Origin: Bacteroidota bacterium
Lineage (GTDB): Bacteria; Bacteroidota; Bacteroidia; Chitinophagales; Chitinophagaceae
Direction: 5' to 3'
Assembly (NCBI GenBank): GCA_030706735.1
Contig: JAUZNZ010000025.1
Location: forward strand, 1-64,000
DNA: 64,000 nucleotides
A program made the position numbers and the translations under genes. Under the pieces are notes generated by a model that saw only the letters and a list, made by a program, of their open reading frames with translations, was not told where the DNA came from and did no database searches. Numbering within the stretch: position 1 is the first letter of the stretch; each line of letters opens with the position of its first letter. This document shows, one piece after another, positions 1 through 9,989 of this stretch.

Positions 1-1006
1 TCCAGTCCCCATTGAGCGGCAGCCACAGGTAGGATTTACCCGTCGTCAGCGCAATGGTGATCTTGAACTCCCCGGAGCTCAGCTGCGTGAACTGCTGAGA
101 GGGAACCGGCACCGGATTACTCCAGCCCCCGGCCGTCGCATCCCCCACAATATACAGATTGGTGGGTATATCCCCCGCCGAGGCCGCCGTGATCGTATAG
201 GTTCCCTTTACAAAATCCACGATGATCTTGTACAGCCCACTGGCCACCGGCCCGGCCATATTATTGGGCGCATCCGGCACAAAGGCGCCCCCCGCCGGAT
301 CGGGCGTACCCGTCACCGCATACTTATGGCTCCAGTCCCCATTGACCGGCAGCATCAAAAACTGCTTGCCCCCCGTCAGCTGCACCACGATGCCAAACGT
401 ATTGGGATCGATCTGCGTGAACTGCTGCACCGGCACCGGTACCGGATTATTCCAGCCGCCCCCCGTCGCATCCCCGACCAAGAACAGCGCCCCCGGCACC
501 GGATAGATCGGCTTGGGAATCGTCGAATACGGCGTCACCGCCAGGCTCACGACATTGCTGATCACCGTCGGCACCGCCGAGGCGGCCCCCGTACTCTGTT
601 TCACGTCCGCCATCACCCGCACCTTCAGGGTCCCCGACACCGTCGGCGTCAGACCCAGGCCCAACGCAATCGTATTGAAGTCCCCCGCAGTATACGTCTT
701 CGACAACCCTCCGGCCATCGTCACCGTCACCGGCTTGGCAAACGTGCCACTGGCTGAGTCGATCTGCAGCGTATAGGTCACCGAGACCTTGGCCACATAA
801 TTTATAGCCGGCCAATTGAAGGTCACCGCCGTCTTCGTTCCGCCTCCCGTGGAGTCCAGCACCAGCGTCGTGGAGGTGGCCGCCAGGCCCGCCGAGCCGA
901 AGCTCCCCGCCGTCAGGTTCGCCTGCGGAAGGTCGCGCTTGCAGCCCGAAAGCACGGTCAGACACGCTGCCGCGCCTATGATCAGTTTGGATACTATCCT
1001 TTTCAT
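1..1006 (-). CDS. SusE-like outer-membrane lipoprotein (3' end outside window)
   Basis: Surface glycan-binding lipoprotein of a Sus-type uptake system. Reading leftward from the ATG at 1006, the product starts MKRIVSKLIIGAAACLTVL and has a lipobox ending LSGC, so it should be acylated at Cys21. An N-terminal beta-sandwich segment follows, resembling the SusE N-terminal domain. Two homologous modules come next, from about residues 170 and 280, each with a (F/Y)-(L/I)-V-G-D-A-T-x-G-G-W core, a PVPVP stretch and an LNGDWS-type end. This is the repeated module pattern of SusE/SusF starch-binding proteins. The frame is open to the window edge, so the C-terminus is missing (at least 335 codons seen). 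It lies 32 bases after the susD-like gene and is probably the third gene of one leftward operon. The glycan it binds cannot be inferred. Confidence 0.85.
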   Translation of the reverse strand, partial: MKRIVSKLIIGAAACLTVLSGCKRDLPQANLTAGSFGSAGLAATSTTLVLDSTGGGTKTAVTFNWPAINYVAKVSVTYTLQIDSASGTFAKPVTVTMAGGLSKTYTAGDFNTIALGLGLTPTVSGTLKVRVMADVKQSTGAASAVPTVISNVVSLAVTPYSTIPKPIYPVPGALFLVGDATGGGWNNPVPVPVQQFTQIDPNTFGIVVQLTGGKQFLMLPVNGDWSHKYAVTGTPDPAGGAFVPDAPNNMAGPVASGLYKIIVDFVKGTYTITAASAGDIPTNLYIVGDATAGGWSNPVPVPSQQFTQLSSGEFKITIALTTGKSYLWLPLNGDW

Positions 1007-1038
1007 GTTCTTATGTTTATTTCAAATGTTTCAGCAAA

Positions 1039-2652
1039 TTAATATCCCGTATTCTGCGTCAGGTTCGCATTGGCCGACAGATCCGTCGAGGGCAGGGGAA
1101 ACAAATTATACTTGTCGGCCACCGCCGTACCTCCCTGCACTCCCCCCTTCCAGGCCCACAGGTAGGCCGCCGTCGTGAATTTTCCATAACGCACCAGATC
1201 CGTCCGGCGGAAGGCCTCATAGTACAGCTCCCGGCCCCGTTCGTCCAGGATAAAATCCGTCGTCAGCTGGCCGGCCGTAATATTGCCCGACGTACTGCCT
1301 CCCCAGGCCCGCGTGCGCAGCGCATTGATATAGCCCAACGCCGTATTCGCATCTCCCCCTGTACCCCCGCGGAGCACCGCCTCGGCATAGATCAGGTACA
1401 TCTCGGCCAGCCGGAACAGCGGAAAATCGATATCTGAAAAATTGCCCGCCGCATCGGCATGGGGCGCCTTGCCGCCTCCGCGCGTCAGGTTGCGGAACTT
1501 GTCGGTCGAGTACCCATTGGTTCCGGTATACAGATCCTTCATCTGAAGGGTCTGCCCATTGGTGTAGAACTGCGCCCGCTGATCGGTGCCGCCCGTATTG
1601 TCGGGGAACAGGCTCACAAAGTCCTGCGTGCACCGAAGACCTCCCCAGGTCCCATTGGAGCCCGAGATCGTGCCGGGAACGGCCGCCGGCCCATGCACCA
1701 GGTAGGTCGTGCCCCCGTAGGTCTGCGTATAGGTGCCGTCATAGTTGATCGTGAAGATGAACTCATCGGTGTTCAGGTTGTCATCGGCCAGGACCAGCTC
1801 CCGGTAGTTGGGATGCAGCGTATAGCCCGCCGCGATCACCTTGTTTGCGTACGTGATCGCGTCTGTATAATGGGCCGTACCCGTATACACCTGCGCATTC
1901 AGGTACATGCGCGCCAGCAGTGCCCAGGCCGCCGCCTTGTCGGCACGTCCATATTCATTGGTCTTTGGCGCCACCAGGTCGGCGTCGATCGCCTTGAGCT
2001 CCTTCTCGAGCCAGGCAAACAGGTCGGCACGCTTGATCTGTTTGGGAACGGTGGTAGCCACCGGCAGATTCTCGTCCGCAAAAGGAGGGTTGCCATACAG
2101 GTCCATCAGCACCCAGTACTGGTATGCACGAAGAAAACGTGCTTCTGCACGGTAGTTCTTGATCGCGGCTGCATCGGCCCCCGTGATCCCACGACCGCCC
2201 ACCGCCGCATCCGTCGACTGGCGGATGAAGTCATTGCACAGCGTGATCTGGAAAAAACTCCGGTAATACAATCCATCGATGATCGGGTTGACCGCCGACC
2301 AGCTCATCTCATGCAGCCCCTGGATACCGGCATCATTCTGCCAGGTCCAGGCCGCCTCGTCGGTCGTCAGCTCCTGACAATTAAAATACATCCGCAAAAA
2401 ATCCGAGTTGCCCTCATCGGCAATGATTTGCGTAGAAATGTCCGGCTGGCCCGTACCCCCCTGATTCCCCGTCAGTGCAAAGGCCCCATAGACCTTGGCC
2501 AGGGCCTGCTTATAGCCCGCCGGCGTCGCATAGACCTTATCGGCCGTCACATCATTGGTCGGCGAGAGATCCAGCTTTTTGGTACAGGAACCCGCCAGCA
2601 CCGCCATCGCCAGCACCCCGGCAATTCGTTTATGGAAAAAAATTGATCTCAT
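1039..2652 (-). CDS. RagB/SusD family nutrient-uptake lipoprotein
   Basis: Substrate-capturing lid of a SusC/SusD outer-membrane transporter. The 537-residue product has a signal peptide with lipobox AVLAGSC (Cys23), then the SusD-typical start KKLDLSPTNDVTADKVYATP. The TPR-rich core has the usual EARFLRAYQYWVLMDLYGN signature near residues 170-190. A C-terminal half follows with the FPLFRLAEMYLIYAEA and DFILDERGRELYYEAFRR elements seen in most SusD proteins. Length is normal for the family. It lies 29 bases after the susC-like gene, as expected for a co-transcribed pair. The polysaccharide cannot be read from the sequence: no dedicated glycoside hydrolase is visible between it and the left window edge. 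Confidence 0.95.
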   Translation of the reverse strand: MRSIFFHKRIAGVLAMAVLAGSCTKKLDLSPTNDVTADKVYATPAGYKQALAKVYGAFALTGNQGGTGQPDISTQIIADEGNSDFLRMYFNCQELTTDEAAWTWQNDAGIQGLHEMSWSAVNPIIDGLYYRSFFQITLCNDFIRQSTDAAVGGRGITGADAAAIKNYRAEARFLRAYQYWVLMDLYGNPPFADENLPVATTVPKQIKRADLFAWLEKELKAIDADLVAPKTNEYGRADKAAAWALLARMYLNAQVYTGTAHYTDAITYANKVIAAGYTLHPNYRELVLADDNLNTDEFIFTINYDGTYTQTYGGTTYLVHGPAAVPGTISGSNGTWGGLRCTQDFVSLFPDNTGGTDQRAQFYTNGQTLQMKDLYTGTNGYSTDKFRNLTRGGGKAPHADAAGNFSDIDFPLFRLAEMYLIYAEAVLRGGTGGDANTALGYINALRTRAWGGSTSGNITAGQLTTDFILDERGRELYYEAFRRTDLVRYGKFTTAAYLWAWKGGVQGGTAVADKYNLFPLPSTDLSANANLTQNTGY

Positions 2653-2681
2653 ATACAGCGTTTATTTATACTAGTTATAGT

Positions 2682-5600
2682 TTAAAACCCGAGGTTCAGG
2701 CCAAGTGAATAGGTACGCGGACGGGGATAGGGATTGTTGTCGATACCCGGATTGCCCCCATTGCCAAGCTCCGGATCCAGACCCGTGTACCTGGTGATCA
2801 CAAATACGTTCTGCACCGTAGCCACCGCAGCCAGCGTAACGGAGGAATGGCCCAGGTGGCCCCAATTATAGCCCAGGTGCAGATTGTCCATTCGCAGGAA
2901 GGAACCGTTCTGCAGATAATAATCGCTTAAAAGCTGCTGCCCGTTCCCCCCTTTAAAACCCGTGGCCAAATAATTGGTGGTCGTATTGTACAACACCGAG
3001 TTGCCCAGGATCTGGTTGAGGGTGCCCGTCTGGCTGGCAATATTGTTGTACACATAGTTGCCAAAGCTGCCCCGCAGCACGAATCCCGCATTCCATTTAT
3101 TCCAAGTCAGGTTGGTCGAGAACCCCAGAAAAACCTTCGGATCGGCGGATTTGCCATAGTACTGGTCGGCCTGATTTATGATCCCATCCCCATTCTGATC
3201 CACGAAGACCCCTTCGAGGGGCTTACCCGTCGTCTTGTCATAGACCTGCTGGAACAGGTAGAAGGTATTCTTGGGATAACCCACCTGGTCCAGGAAGGCG
3301 AACTGACCGCCGATCCCTCCGGCAATGTTGCCGACCGGCAAGCCTTTGTAGTTTGTATCTCCGGCAATCGGCGTCAGCTTGGTGATCTTGTCCTGGTTAT
3401 AGGTGATGTTGAAATTCACGTCCCAGGTCAGCCCTGCGCGGCGGATCGGCTGCAGGTTCAGGTTGAACTCGACCCCCTTGTTGGTCACATCCCCCACATT
3501 GACCACGAAGAACGCCGTGAAATTCGATCCGGCTGACTGCGGGACATTGTTCAACAGGGATTCGGTCTTTCTGGAGTACACGTCAATGCTACCACTGATC
3601 CGGTTGTCCGCAAAACCATAATCCAGACCCAGGTTCGACGTGACCGTTTGCTCCCACTGTATGCCCGGATTATAGCCATTCGGACGCCAGCCCTGGTAAT
3701 ACGTATTGCCGAACTGATAGGAGGCATTTTGCTGGCTGAGCGCATAGACCGCATCAAAACCATAGTTGGCAATACCGTCCTGCTGGCCCGTGATCCCATA
3801 ACCCAGACGAAGCTTCAGGTCGGATACGGCCGGTACATTGCTCAGGAAGGACTCATCCTTCATCCTCCAGGCAAAGGCGATCGATGGGAACAGACCGTAT
3901 TTGTGCAGCGGCCCGAACCGGGAACTGGCATCCCGGCGAAGCGTACCGGTAAGCAGGTATTTGTCTTCCACATTGTAGATCAACCGTCCAAAATAAGAAA
4001 GCAACGTATGTTCCGGCTTATTGATCGCAAAGGCCGGATCGGAGTTGGCTACCTTGCTGCCATCGGCATAGAACTGTGCATAATTATAAACTGTCGTCAG
4101 GTAGTCCTGAAACGAATATCCGCCCCGTACGTCCAGGTGGCTCTTGAGCGCCTTGAAGTCGCGAACATAACTCACGTAACTTTCAAAGGTCGTGTTCCAT
4201 ACCTTTTGCTTGTAGGGATTGTTCTGCCCCCCCGTGCCGCCGACCACGTAGTTGGACGCCGCGCTGTCGGTCACATAGGTGTTACCCTTGCCGAGCGAAC
4301 CGTCATAGCCCAGGTTCACGTTCACATGCAAACCCTCTACCCAGGGCAGTTCATAATCGACCTGCAGACTGCCAATGCTCCGCTCCGGACTGCTCTTGTC
4401 GTAACGTTGTTCCAACTGGCCCAGCGGATTACGACCCGCCAGGTTTTGCAACCCCGTCGGAGCGGTCGGATCCAGCCACTCATAATAGCCGCCGAAACGG
4501 GGGCTCTTACTATACACCGGCTGTGTCGGGTCAAAGGTTGCCGCACCGCCAATCGCGCCCTGCGTGGCAAAACGGGTGTGCTCCATCGAACCACGCACGC
4601 TAAGATCTATTTTCAATTTGTTGCCGAAGAACCGCGGATTCAAATTCCACGCCACCGACGTCCGGCTCATGTAATCGGTCTTCAGTATGCCGTTGGCATC
4701 CTCATATCCCAGGGACAGCCGGTAAGGCAGCCCGCTGATACCGCCCGTCAGGTTGACCGTATTGTTCAGGCCGATGGCCGGCTGGAAGATCTGATCCTGC
4801 CAATTGGTACTGGCCCCGCCCAGCATCGCGATCTGGGCAGCCGTCCCATATTGCTGGACGATGGCCCGGAATTGAGCCGCATTCAGCACCGGGATCTGCC
4901 CCGTACGGGTCCCTACCGAACTGACGGAACTCAGGTTCACCCGCAAGGGGCCGCCCTGGCCTTTCTTGGTCGTGATCAAAATGACCCCATTGGATCCCCG
5001 CGTACCGTAGATCGCCGTGGCCGATGCATCCTTCAATACCGTAAATGTCTCAATATCATTGGGATCAATAAAACTTAAGGGACTGCCTGCCCCCGATATA
5101 TTGTCATTGGAAACAGGAACCCCGTCGATCACCACGAGCGGATCGTTGCTCGCAGACAGGGATGAACCGCCGCGGATGCGGATCGTACTGCCCGAACCCG
5201 GCTGGCCATTGTTGGAGATCACCGAGACGCCCGCAATCTTGCCCGCAATCATCTGCTCGGGCGTCGTGATGGCCCCGCCCTTTTGGAAATCCTTCTCCCC
5301 CACCGTGGCCACCGAACCCGTCAGGTCACTCCGTTTAACCGATCCATACCCGATCACCACCACCTCATTGAGCCCCGAAGAGGAGCCCACCATGCGAACC
5401 TCCAACGCCCCACCCGTGATGTCCACCTGCTGCGTCCCGAACCCCACCGAGGAGATGACCAGCGACCTGGTCCCAACGGGAACCGTCAGCCGGAATGACC
5501 CATCGGCCCCGGTTACCGTCCCCTTTGACGGCGACCCCTTCGGTACCACCGACGCCCCCAGCAACGGACTCCCATCCCTGGAGTCCGTGACCTTGCCGGT

Positions 5601-5690
5601 TACCGTCCTGTCCTGCGCGAACGAAGCAGACCAGGCGCATACCAGCGTCAAAAGGATAATGCCTATCCTTGCAAGCAATCGTTTTTTCAT
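2682..5690 (-). CDS. SusC/RagA family TonB-linked outer-membrane transporter
   Basis: TonB-dependent barrel that imports oligosaccharides with the SusD-like lid. The ATG at 5690 was chosen because it opens directly on a signal peptide (MKKRLLARIGIILLTLVCAW, cleavage near SFAQ at residue 26). An in-frame ATG 84 bases further upstream would put a charged 28-residue extension in front of it. Domains of the 1003-residue protein are a carboxypeptidase-regulatory-like Ig domain (about 28-112), then the plug (about 118-235) with the SusC signature NEVVVIGYGSVKRSDLTGSV, a DPLVVIDGVPV segment and ATAIYGTRGSNGVILITTKKG, then the beta-barrel ending GLNLGF. No N-terminal STN domain is present, so signalling through a FecR/ECF pair is unlikely. 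That agrees with a hybrid sensor being encoded divergently at 5847. Confidence 0.95.
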   Translation of the reverse strand: MKKRLLARIGIILLTLVCAWSASFAQDRTVTGKVTDSRDGSPLLGASVVPKGSPSKGTVTGADGSFRLTVPVGTRSLVISSVGFGTQQVDITGGALEVRMVGSSSGLNEVVVIGYGSVKRSDLTGSVATVGEKDFQKGGAITTPEQMIAGKIAGVSVISNNGQPGSGSTIRIRGGSSLSASNDPLVVIDGVPVSNDNISGAGSPLSFIDPNDIETFTVLKDASATAIYGTRGSNGVILITTKKGQGGPLRVNLSSVSSVGTRTGQIPVLNAAQFRAIVQQYGTAAQIAMLGGASTNWQDQIFQPAIGLNNTVNLTGGISGLPYRLSLGYEDANGILKTDYMSRTSVAWNLNPRFFGNKLKIDLSVRGSMEHTRFATQGAIGGAATFDPTQPVYSKSPRFGGYYEWLDPTAPTGLQNLAGRNPLGQLEQRYDKSSPERSIGSLQVDYELPWVEGLHVNVNLGYDGSLGKGNTYVTDSAASNYVVGGTGGQNNPYKQKVWNTTFESYVSYVRDFKALKSHLDVRGGYSFQDYLTTVYNYAQFYADGSKVANSDPAFAINKPEHTLLSYFGRLIYNVEDKYLLTGTLRRDASSRFGPLHKYGLFPSIAFAWRMKDESFLSNVPAVSDLKLRLGYGITGQQDGIANYGFDAVYALSQQNASYQFGNTYYQGWRPNGYNPGIQWEQTVTSNLGLDYGFADNRISGSIDVYSRKTESLLNNVPQSAGSNFTAFFVVNVGDVTNKGVEFNLNLQPIRRAGLTWDVNFNITYNQDKITKLTPIAGDTNYKGLPVGNIAGGIGGQFAFLDQVGYPKNTFYLFQQVYDKTTGKPLEGVFVDQNGDGIINQADQYYGKSADPKVFLGFSTNLTWNKWNAGFVLRGSFGNYVYNNIASQTGTLNQILGNSVLYNTTTNYLATGFKGGNGQQLLSDYYLQNGSFLRMDNLHLGYNWGHLGHSSVTLAAVATVQNVFVITRYTGLDPELGNGGNPGIDNNPYPRPRTYSLGLNLGF

Positions 5691-5830
5691 TCTGTTTTTG
5701 GTTTTGGTTACTGTTTGCAAATTAGCAGGGGCACGGTTCTTCGCTTTGTTCAAACGTTCATTTCTGTAGTCCAAATGAATATTCCTTCCGGGTACGGATG
5801 GACCGCGCCCAAAAAGTTTCCGATACTTGC

Positions 5831-5838
5831 TACATTTG
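5831..5838 (+). promoter_or_regulatory. -7 element TACATTTG for the hybrid sensor gene
   Basis: Exact match to the Bacteroidota -7 consensus TAnnTTTG, ending 8 bases before the ATG at 5847. No clear TTG -33 element was found at the usual distance. The closeness to the start codon implies a very short or absent 5' leader. Confidence 0.5.
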
Positions 5839-5846
5839 AAAGCGTT

Positions 5847-8800
5847 ATGCGGAATCGACTGACGTTGCCGGCCATCTTACTATGCCTGTCCGCGGGCGGT
5901 CTGTTTGCACAAGCCCCCCAGCTTGCTTTTTCCCATATCCTCGACGAACAGGGCCTCTCCAACAGCACGATCGAAGCCATCTACCAGGATAGCAAGGGCT
6001 TCATCTGGTTCGGCACCCGGGACGGCCTCAACCGGTATGACGGCAAGGAGATCGTCGCGTATAAATATGACCCCTCCGATTCCACCAGTCTGAGTGATAG
6101 CTACATACGTTATCTCTATGAAGACAGGTACCACGATCTCTGGGTAGCCACCATCAATGGGTTGAACCGGTTCGTCCGCGAAAAGAATCATTTCATTCGG
6201 TATAAGCACGTGGCCAGCGATCCATACAGCCTGAGCTCCAACCTCATCACGTCGATGACCGAAGACCGGGACGGCAACCTTTGGATCGGCACGTTCGGAG
6301 GGGGTCTCGACCGTTTCGACCGGGGGACGGGTCATTTTATCGCCTTCCGCCACGATCCAAACTCGGCCGGAAGCCTCGGGGACGACCGGGTAAATTATGT
6401 GTACAAGGACAAGGGAAATAACCTCTGGATCGGCACCGAATCCGGCCTGGACCTCCTTACCAAACGGACCGGCCCGTTCATCACCTGGCACTATACCTCG
6501 GACGTCCATATTTCACGGAATACGATCCGGGTCATCCAGGAGGATCGACAGGGTAATCTTTGGCTGGGCACCGAGGATGAAGGGCTGTTCCTCTTTGACC
6601 CGCTCCAAAAGACCTTCACCCGTTTCCGTCATTCGGACAAGGATCCGAGCAGCCTGGGAAATGACATGATCAAAAGCCTGTTATTTGACCGGAAGGGAAA
6701 TCTTTGGGTGGGGACGATCAATGGAGGGCTCAATCTGTTCAACCCGGCCAGGAACTCCTTTTACCAATACCAGAATGAACCCGGGAATTCCTCGAGTCTT
6801 TCCCAGCGGACGGTCTCGGCCCTGTTCGAGGATAACCAGGGTAACCTCTGGATCGGGACCCACCGCGGGGGCGTCAATGTCTATTCGGCCGGCATGGAGA
6901 AATTTCATCTTTACCGCCAGCAGTCTGTCGCCGGCAGCCTGAGCTATAGCGATGTTCGCGCCTTTTGCGAGGACAATGACGGCATCTGGATCGGAACGGA
7001 TGGCGGGGGCCTGGATCTCTTTCAGCGGGACCGGAACAGCTTCCAGCATTTTCGTAACGACCCTTTCCGGGAAAACAGTATCGGGTCCGATGCTGTTCTG
7101 CATATACTCAAGGACCGCGAGGGAGGGATCTGGGTTAGCACCTGGGGCGGCGGCCTCAATCTTTTAGACAAAAAGACGGGCGCATTTACCCGCTACAGGA
7201 ACAATCCATCGGACAGCACGTCCATCAGTTCCGACTACGTTCAACAGACCTACGAGGATTTCAAAGGCAATCTTTGGGTGGCGACTTATTATGGGGGCCT
7301 CAACCTGTTCGACCGCAAAAAAAAGAAATTCACGCGCCTGATCTATGATTCACTCCACCAGACCAGCCTCTACGGGAACAATATCGTATCGATCTGCGAG
7401 GACCGGGAAAGCAATATCTGGATCGGCACCGATGACGGCGGACTCAACTGTTACCATCAGACGACAAGGCATTTCACGCACTACTTCAACAACGAGGATA
7501 AAATGCCGGACCTCCGGGTCATCTTCTCCGATAGCAGGGGAAGACTATGGGTCGGTCAAAAGGGACTGTACCTGTTCGATCCGGCAGGCAACCGGTTCAC
7601 CCTCTATACGGACAAGGCGGGCCTGTCCACCGAATTCATCAAGGGCATTACGGACGACCAGGACGGAAATCTCTGGATCGCCACATCCAATGGGTTGACC
7701 CAGTTCAATCCCGAGACCTTCGCCTATAAAAAATATAATACCGGGGATGGCCTGCAGGGGCTCGAGTTCGAGGCCAATGCGTACATGAAGGCCAAGGATG
7801 GCGAAATGTTCTTCGGCGGCATCAATGGGTTCAACTGCTTCTATCCCGGAGACATCCGGATTAATACGTTCATTCCGCCCGTTTACCTTACCGGCTTCCA
7901 GATCTTCAATGAGCCGGTGATCCCCGGCCGGGCGAATTCTCCTTTGCAAAACGATATTAGCTTTACCGATGAGGTCCGTTTGTCCTACAAACAATCCACC
8001 TTCTCCTTCAATTTTGCCGCGCTCAACTATACGGCGCCGGAAAATAATCAATATGCCTATAAGCTGGAACCCTTCGACAAGGATTGGAACTATGTCGGCA
8101 AAGAGCGCAAAGCGAATTATACCAATATCGGCCCCGGCGAGTACCACTTCCGCGTCAAAGCATCCAATAACGATGGCGTATGGAATGAGGAGGGTACGGG
8201 ATTACGCATCGTCATCACCCCACCCTACTGGAAAACCAGTTGGTTCGTATTGCTGATCAGCGCGATCGTGATCGCGTGCCTTTATGCCTTTTATAAGTTC
8301 AAGACCCGACTCAAACTGAAGGAGCTGGAGGAAAGGAAGCGGGAGGAGATCCACCAGGTGCAGCTCCAGTTCTTCACTAATATTTCGCACGAGTTCCGGA
8401 CCCCGCTCTCCCTGATCCTTGGCCCATTGGAACGGCTTATGAAGGAGGACGCCGGCCCGGCCTTCCGGCATTATTATTCGGTCATGCACCGGAATATTCA
8501 CCGGCTGATGGGCCTTATCACGGAGCTGATGGATTTCAGGAAGCTCGAGAGCGGCTCGCTCCGCCTTCATGTGACCAAGGGGAACCTGAATGGCTTTCTG
8601 GAAGAGATCGCCGAAGAGTTCAGGGACTGGGCCCTTCAAAAAGAGATCCTGTTCCGGACGATCCTTTCCCACCAAGGGCAGGACACCTGGTTTGACCGGC
8701 AGATCCTGGAAAAGATCGTCCTGAACCTGCTGAATAATTCGATCAAGTACACGAAGAAGGGAGGCCATATCACGCTCAGCCTATTCGGTTCGCTGGCAGA

Positions 8801-9989
8801 CTTCAAGCCCTCACATGCCAATGAACTGGTGCTTAAAAATGAGTTCCGCGGGAGTGCCTACGCCTATATCCGGGTAGCCGACAATGGCATCGGCATCTCC
8901 AAGGAATCCATCCGGCATCTTTTCGAAAGGTACTATCGGATCACCGAGTCCCACCTCGGCTCGGGGGTGGGCCTGGCCTTCGTGAAGAACCTGGCCATAT
9001 TACACAAGGGAGATGTGTTGGTTTATAGCGAGCGTGGGGAAGGCACGGAAATCATCATCGGGATCCCGGTCAGCGAACAGGATTATAAGAAGGAGGAAAA
9101 AAGCAGCGCTTACCAGGCTTCGGGGGGCGTGCGTCTCGAGAGCCTCCATAATAAATATGAGCACTACCTGGATGAATTCGACGATCTGCCCGCGGGCGAT
9201 CCGCGCGAACCGGAAGCGGCGGCAGCCACCGAACTGATCTTGCTGGTGGAGGATAATGCCGAGCTCCGCGGTTTCCTACGAGATACCTTGTCCAAGACCT
9301 GGAAAGTGGTGGAAGCGGCGGATGGAAAAGAGGGATTCATGCTGGCCAGGCAGACCTTCCCCAATCTCATCATCAGCGACATCATCATGCCCGGGATGAA
9401 TGGCATCGAGCTTTGCCGCGCTATCCGGGAAGATCCGGAGACGGCACATACGCCGTTCGTCATGCTCACCGCGCGAAGCGCCGTCGAATCGCAGGTGGAG
9501 GGCCTCGAATCCGGAGCCGATCATTATTTCGCGAAGCCCCTGAACATCGACCTGTTATTATTGACCATCCGGAATATTTTCGACCAGGGCACCAAACGGA
9601 AGGAACGTTTCGGCCGGGACAGCCATATCGAGGCCATGGAACAAGTGCATTCCGAAAAGGACAAAGAATTCATCGGACAGGTACTGGCCATCATCGAGTC
9701 ACAGCTCAGCAATCCGGATTTCTCGGTCGATTATCTCTGCGGCAAGGTCGGCATGAGCCGAACCAAACTATATCAGAAGATCAAGGATATCAGCGGTCAG
9801 TCGATCGGCGATTTCGTGCGCACCATCCGTCTCAAGAAGGCGGTCCAGATCATGACCCATGAAGACGTTCCCCTCTCCGAGGTCATGTACCGCATCGGAA
9901 TACAGACGCAATCTTACTTCACCAAGGCGTTCAAAAAGGAATTTGGGAAGACCCCGACCCAATTCATGCAGGAGATCAAGAAATACTAG
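5847..9989 (+). CDS. Hybrid two-component system sensor/regulator (propeller, kinase, receiver, AraC-type HTH)
   Basis: One-protein sensor and transcription factor that senses glycan fragments in the periplasm and activates the adjacent sus-type operon. Start chosen at 5847 because it opens on a signal peptide (MRNRLTLPAILLCLSAGGLF, then AQ). Domains of the 1380 residues: many two-component-propeller repeats (DxxGNLWIGT type) from about 25 to 700; a Y_Y_Y domain around 710-790; one membrane segment at about 798-818; HisKA with phospho-His848 in NISHEFRTPLSL; HATPase about 950-1078 (NNSIKYTKKGG, DNGIGI, GSGVGLAF); receiver about 1130-1248 with phospho-Asp1178 in IISDIIMPGMNG; AraC-type HTH from about 1275 to the end. 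Divergent from susC with 156 bases between, the usual arrangement of such regulators. All catalytic positions checked are intact. Confidence 0.95.
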   Translation: MRNRLTLPAILLCLSAGGLFAQAPQLAFSHILDEQGLSNSTIEAIYQDSKGFIWFGTRDGLNRYDGKEIVAYKYDPSDSTSLSDSYIRYLYEDRYHDLWVATINGLNRFVREKNHFIRYKHVASDPYSLSSNLITSMTEDRDGNLWIGTFGGGLDRFDRGTGHFIAFRHDPNSAGSLGDDRVNYVYKDKGNNLWIGTESGLDLLTKRTGPFITWHYTSDVHISRNTIRVIQEDRQGNLWLGTEDEGLFLFDPLQKTFTRFRHSDKDPSSLGNDMIKSLLFDRKGNLWVGTINGGLNLFNPARNSFYQYQNEPGNSSSLSQRTVSALFEDNQGNLWIGTHRGGVNVYSAGMEKFHLYRQQSVAGSLSYSDVRAFCEDNDGIWIGTDGGGLDLFQRDRNSFQHFRNDPFRENSIGSDAVLHILKDREGGIWVSTWGGGLNLLDKKTGAFTRYRNNPSDSTSISSDYVQQTYEDFKGNLWVATYYGGLNLFDRKKKKFTRLIYDSLHQTSLYGNNIVSICEDRESNIWIGTDDGGLNCYHQTTRHFTHYFNNEDKMPDLRVIFSDSRGRLWVGQKGLYLFDPAGNRFTLYTDKAGLSTEFIKGITDDQDGNLWIATSNGLTQFNPETFAYKKYNTGDGLQGLEFEANAYMKAKDGEMFFGGINGFNCFYPGDIRINTFIPPVYLTGFQIFNEPVIPGRANSPLQNDISFTDEVRLSYKQSTFSFNFAALNYTAPENNQYAYKLEPFDKDWNYVGKERKANYTNIGPGEYHFRVKASNNDGVWNEEGTGLRIVITPPYWKTSWFVLLISAIVIACLYAFYKFKTRLKLKELEERKREEIHQVQLQFFTNISHEFRTPLSLILGPLERLMKEDAGPAFRHYYSVMHRNIHRLMGLITELMDFRKLESGSLRLHVTKGNLNGFLEEIAEEFRDWALQKEILFRTILSHQGQDTWFDRQILEKIVLNLLNNSIKYTKKGGHITLSLFGSLADFKPSHANELVLKNEFRGSAYAYIRVADNGIGISKESIRHLFERYYRITESHLGSGVGLAFVKNLAILHKGDVLVYSERGEGTEIIIGIPVSEQDYKKEEKSSAYQASGGVRLESLHNKYEHYLDEFDDLPAGDPREPEAAAATELILLVEDNAELRGFLRDTLSKTWKVVEAADGKEGFMLARQTFPNLIISDIIMPGMNGIELCRAIREDPETAHTPFVMLTARSAVESQVEGLESGADHYFAKPLNIDLLLLTIRNIFDQGTKRKERFGRDSHIEAMEQVHSEKDKEFIGQVLAIIESQLSNPDFSVDYLCGKVGMSRTKLYQKIKDISGQSIGDFVRTIRLKKAVQIMTHEDVPLSEVMYRIGIQTQSYFTKAFKKEFGKTPTQFMQEIKKY

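Noticed and set aside
447-965. 172-codon minus-strand frame at the left edge
   Set aside because: It is the wrong frame; the frame starting at 1006 gives a lipobox and two SusE-type modules and stays open to the edge.
3648-5078. 476-codon plus-strand frame opposite the SusC-like gene
   Set aside because: It is antisense to a well-supported gene, lacks any domain pattern and has the Arg/Ile/Pro-rich composition of a shadow frame in GC-rich DNA.
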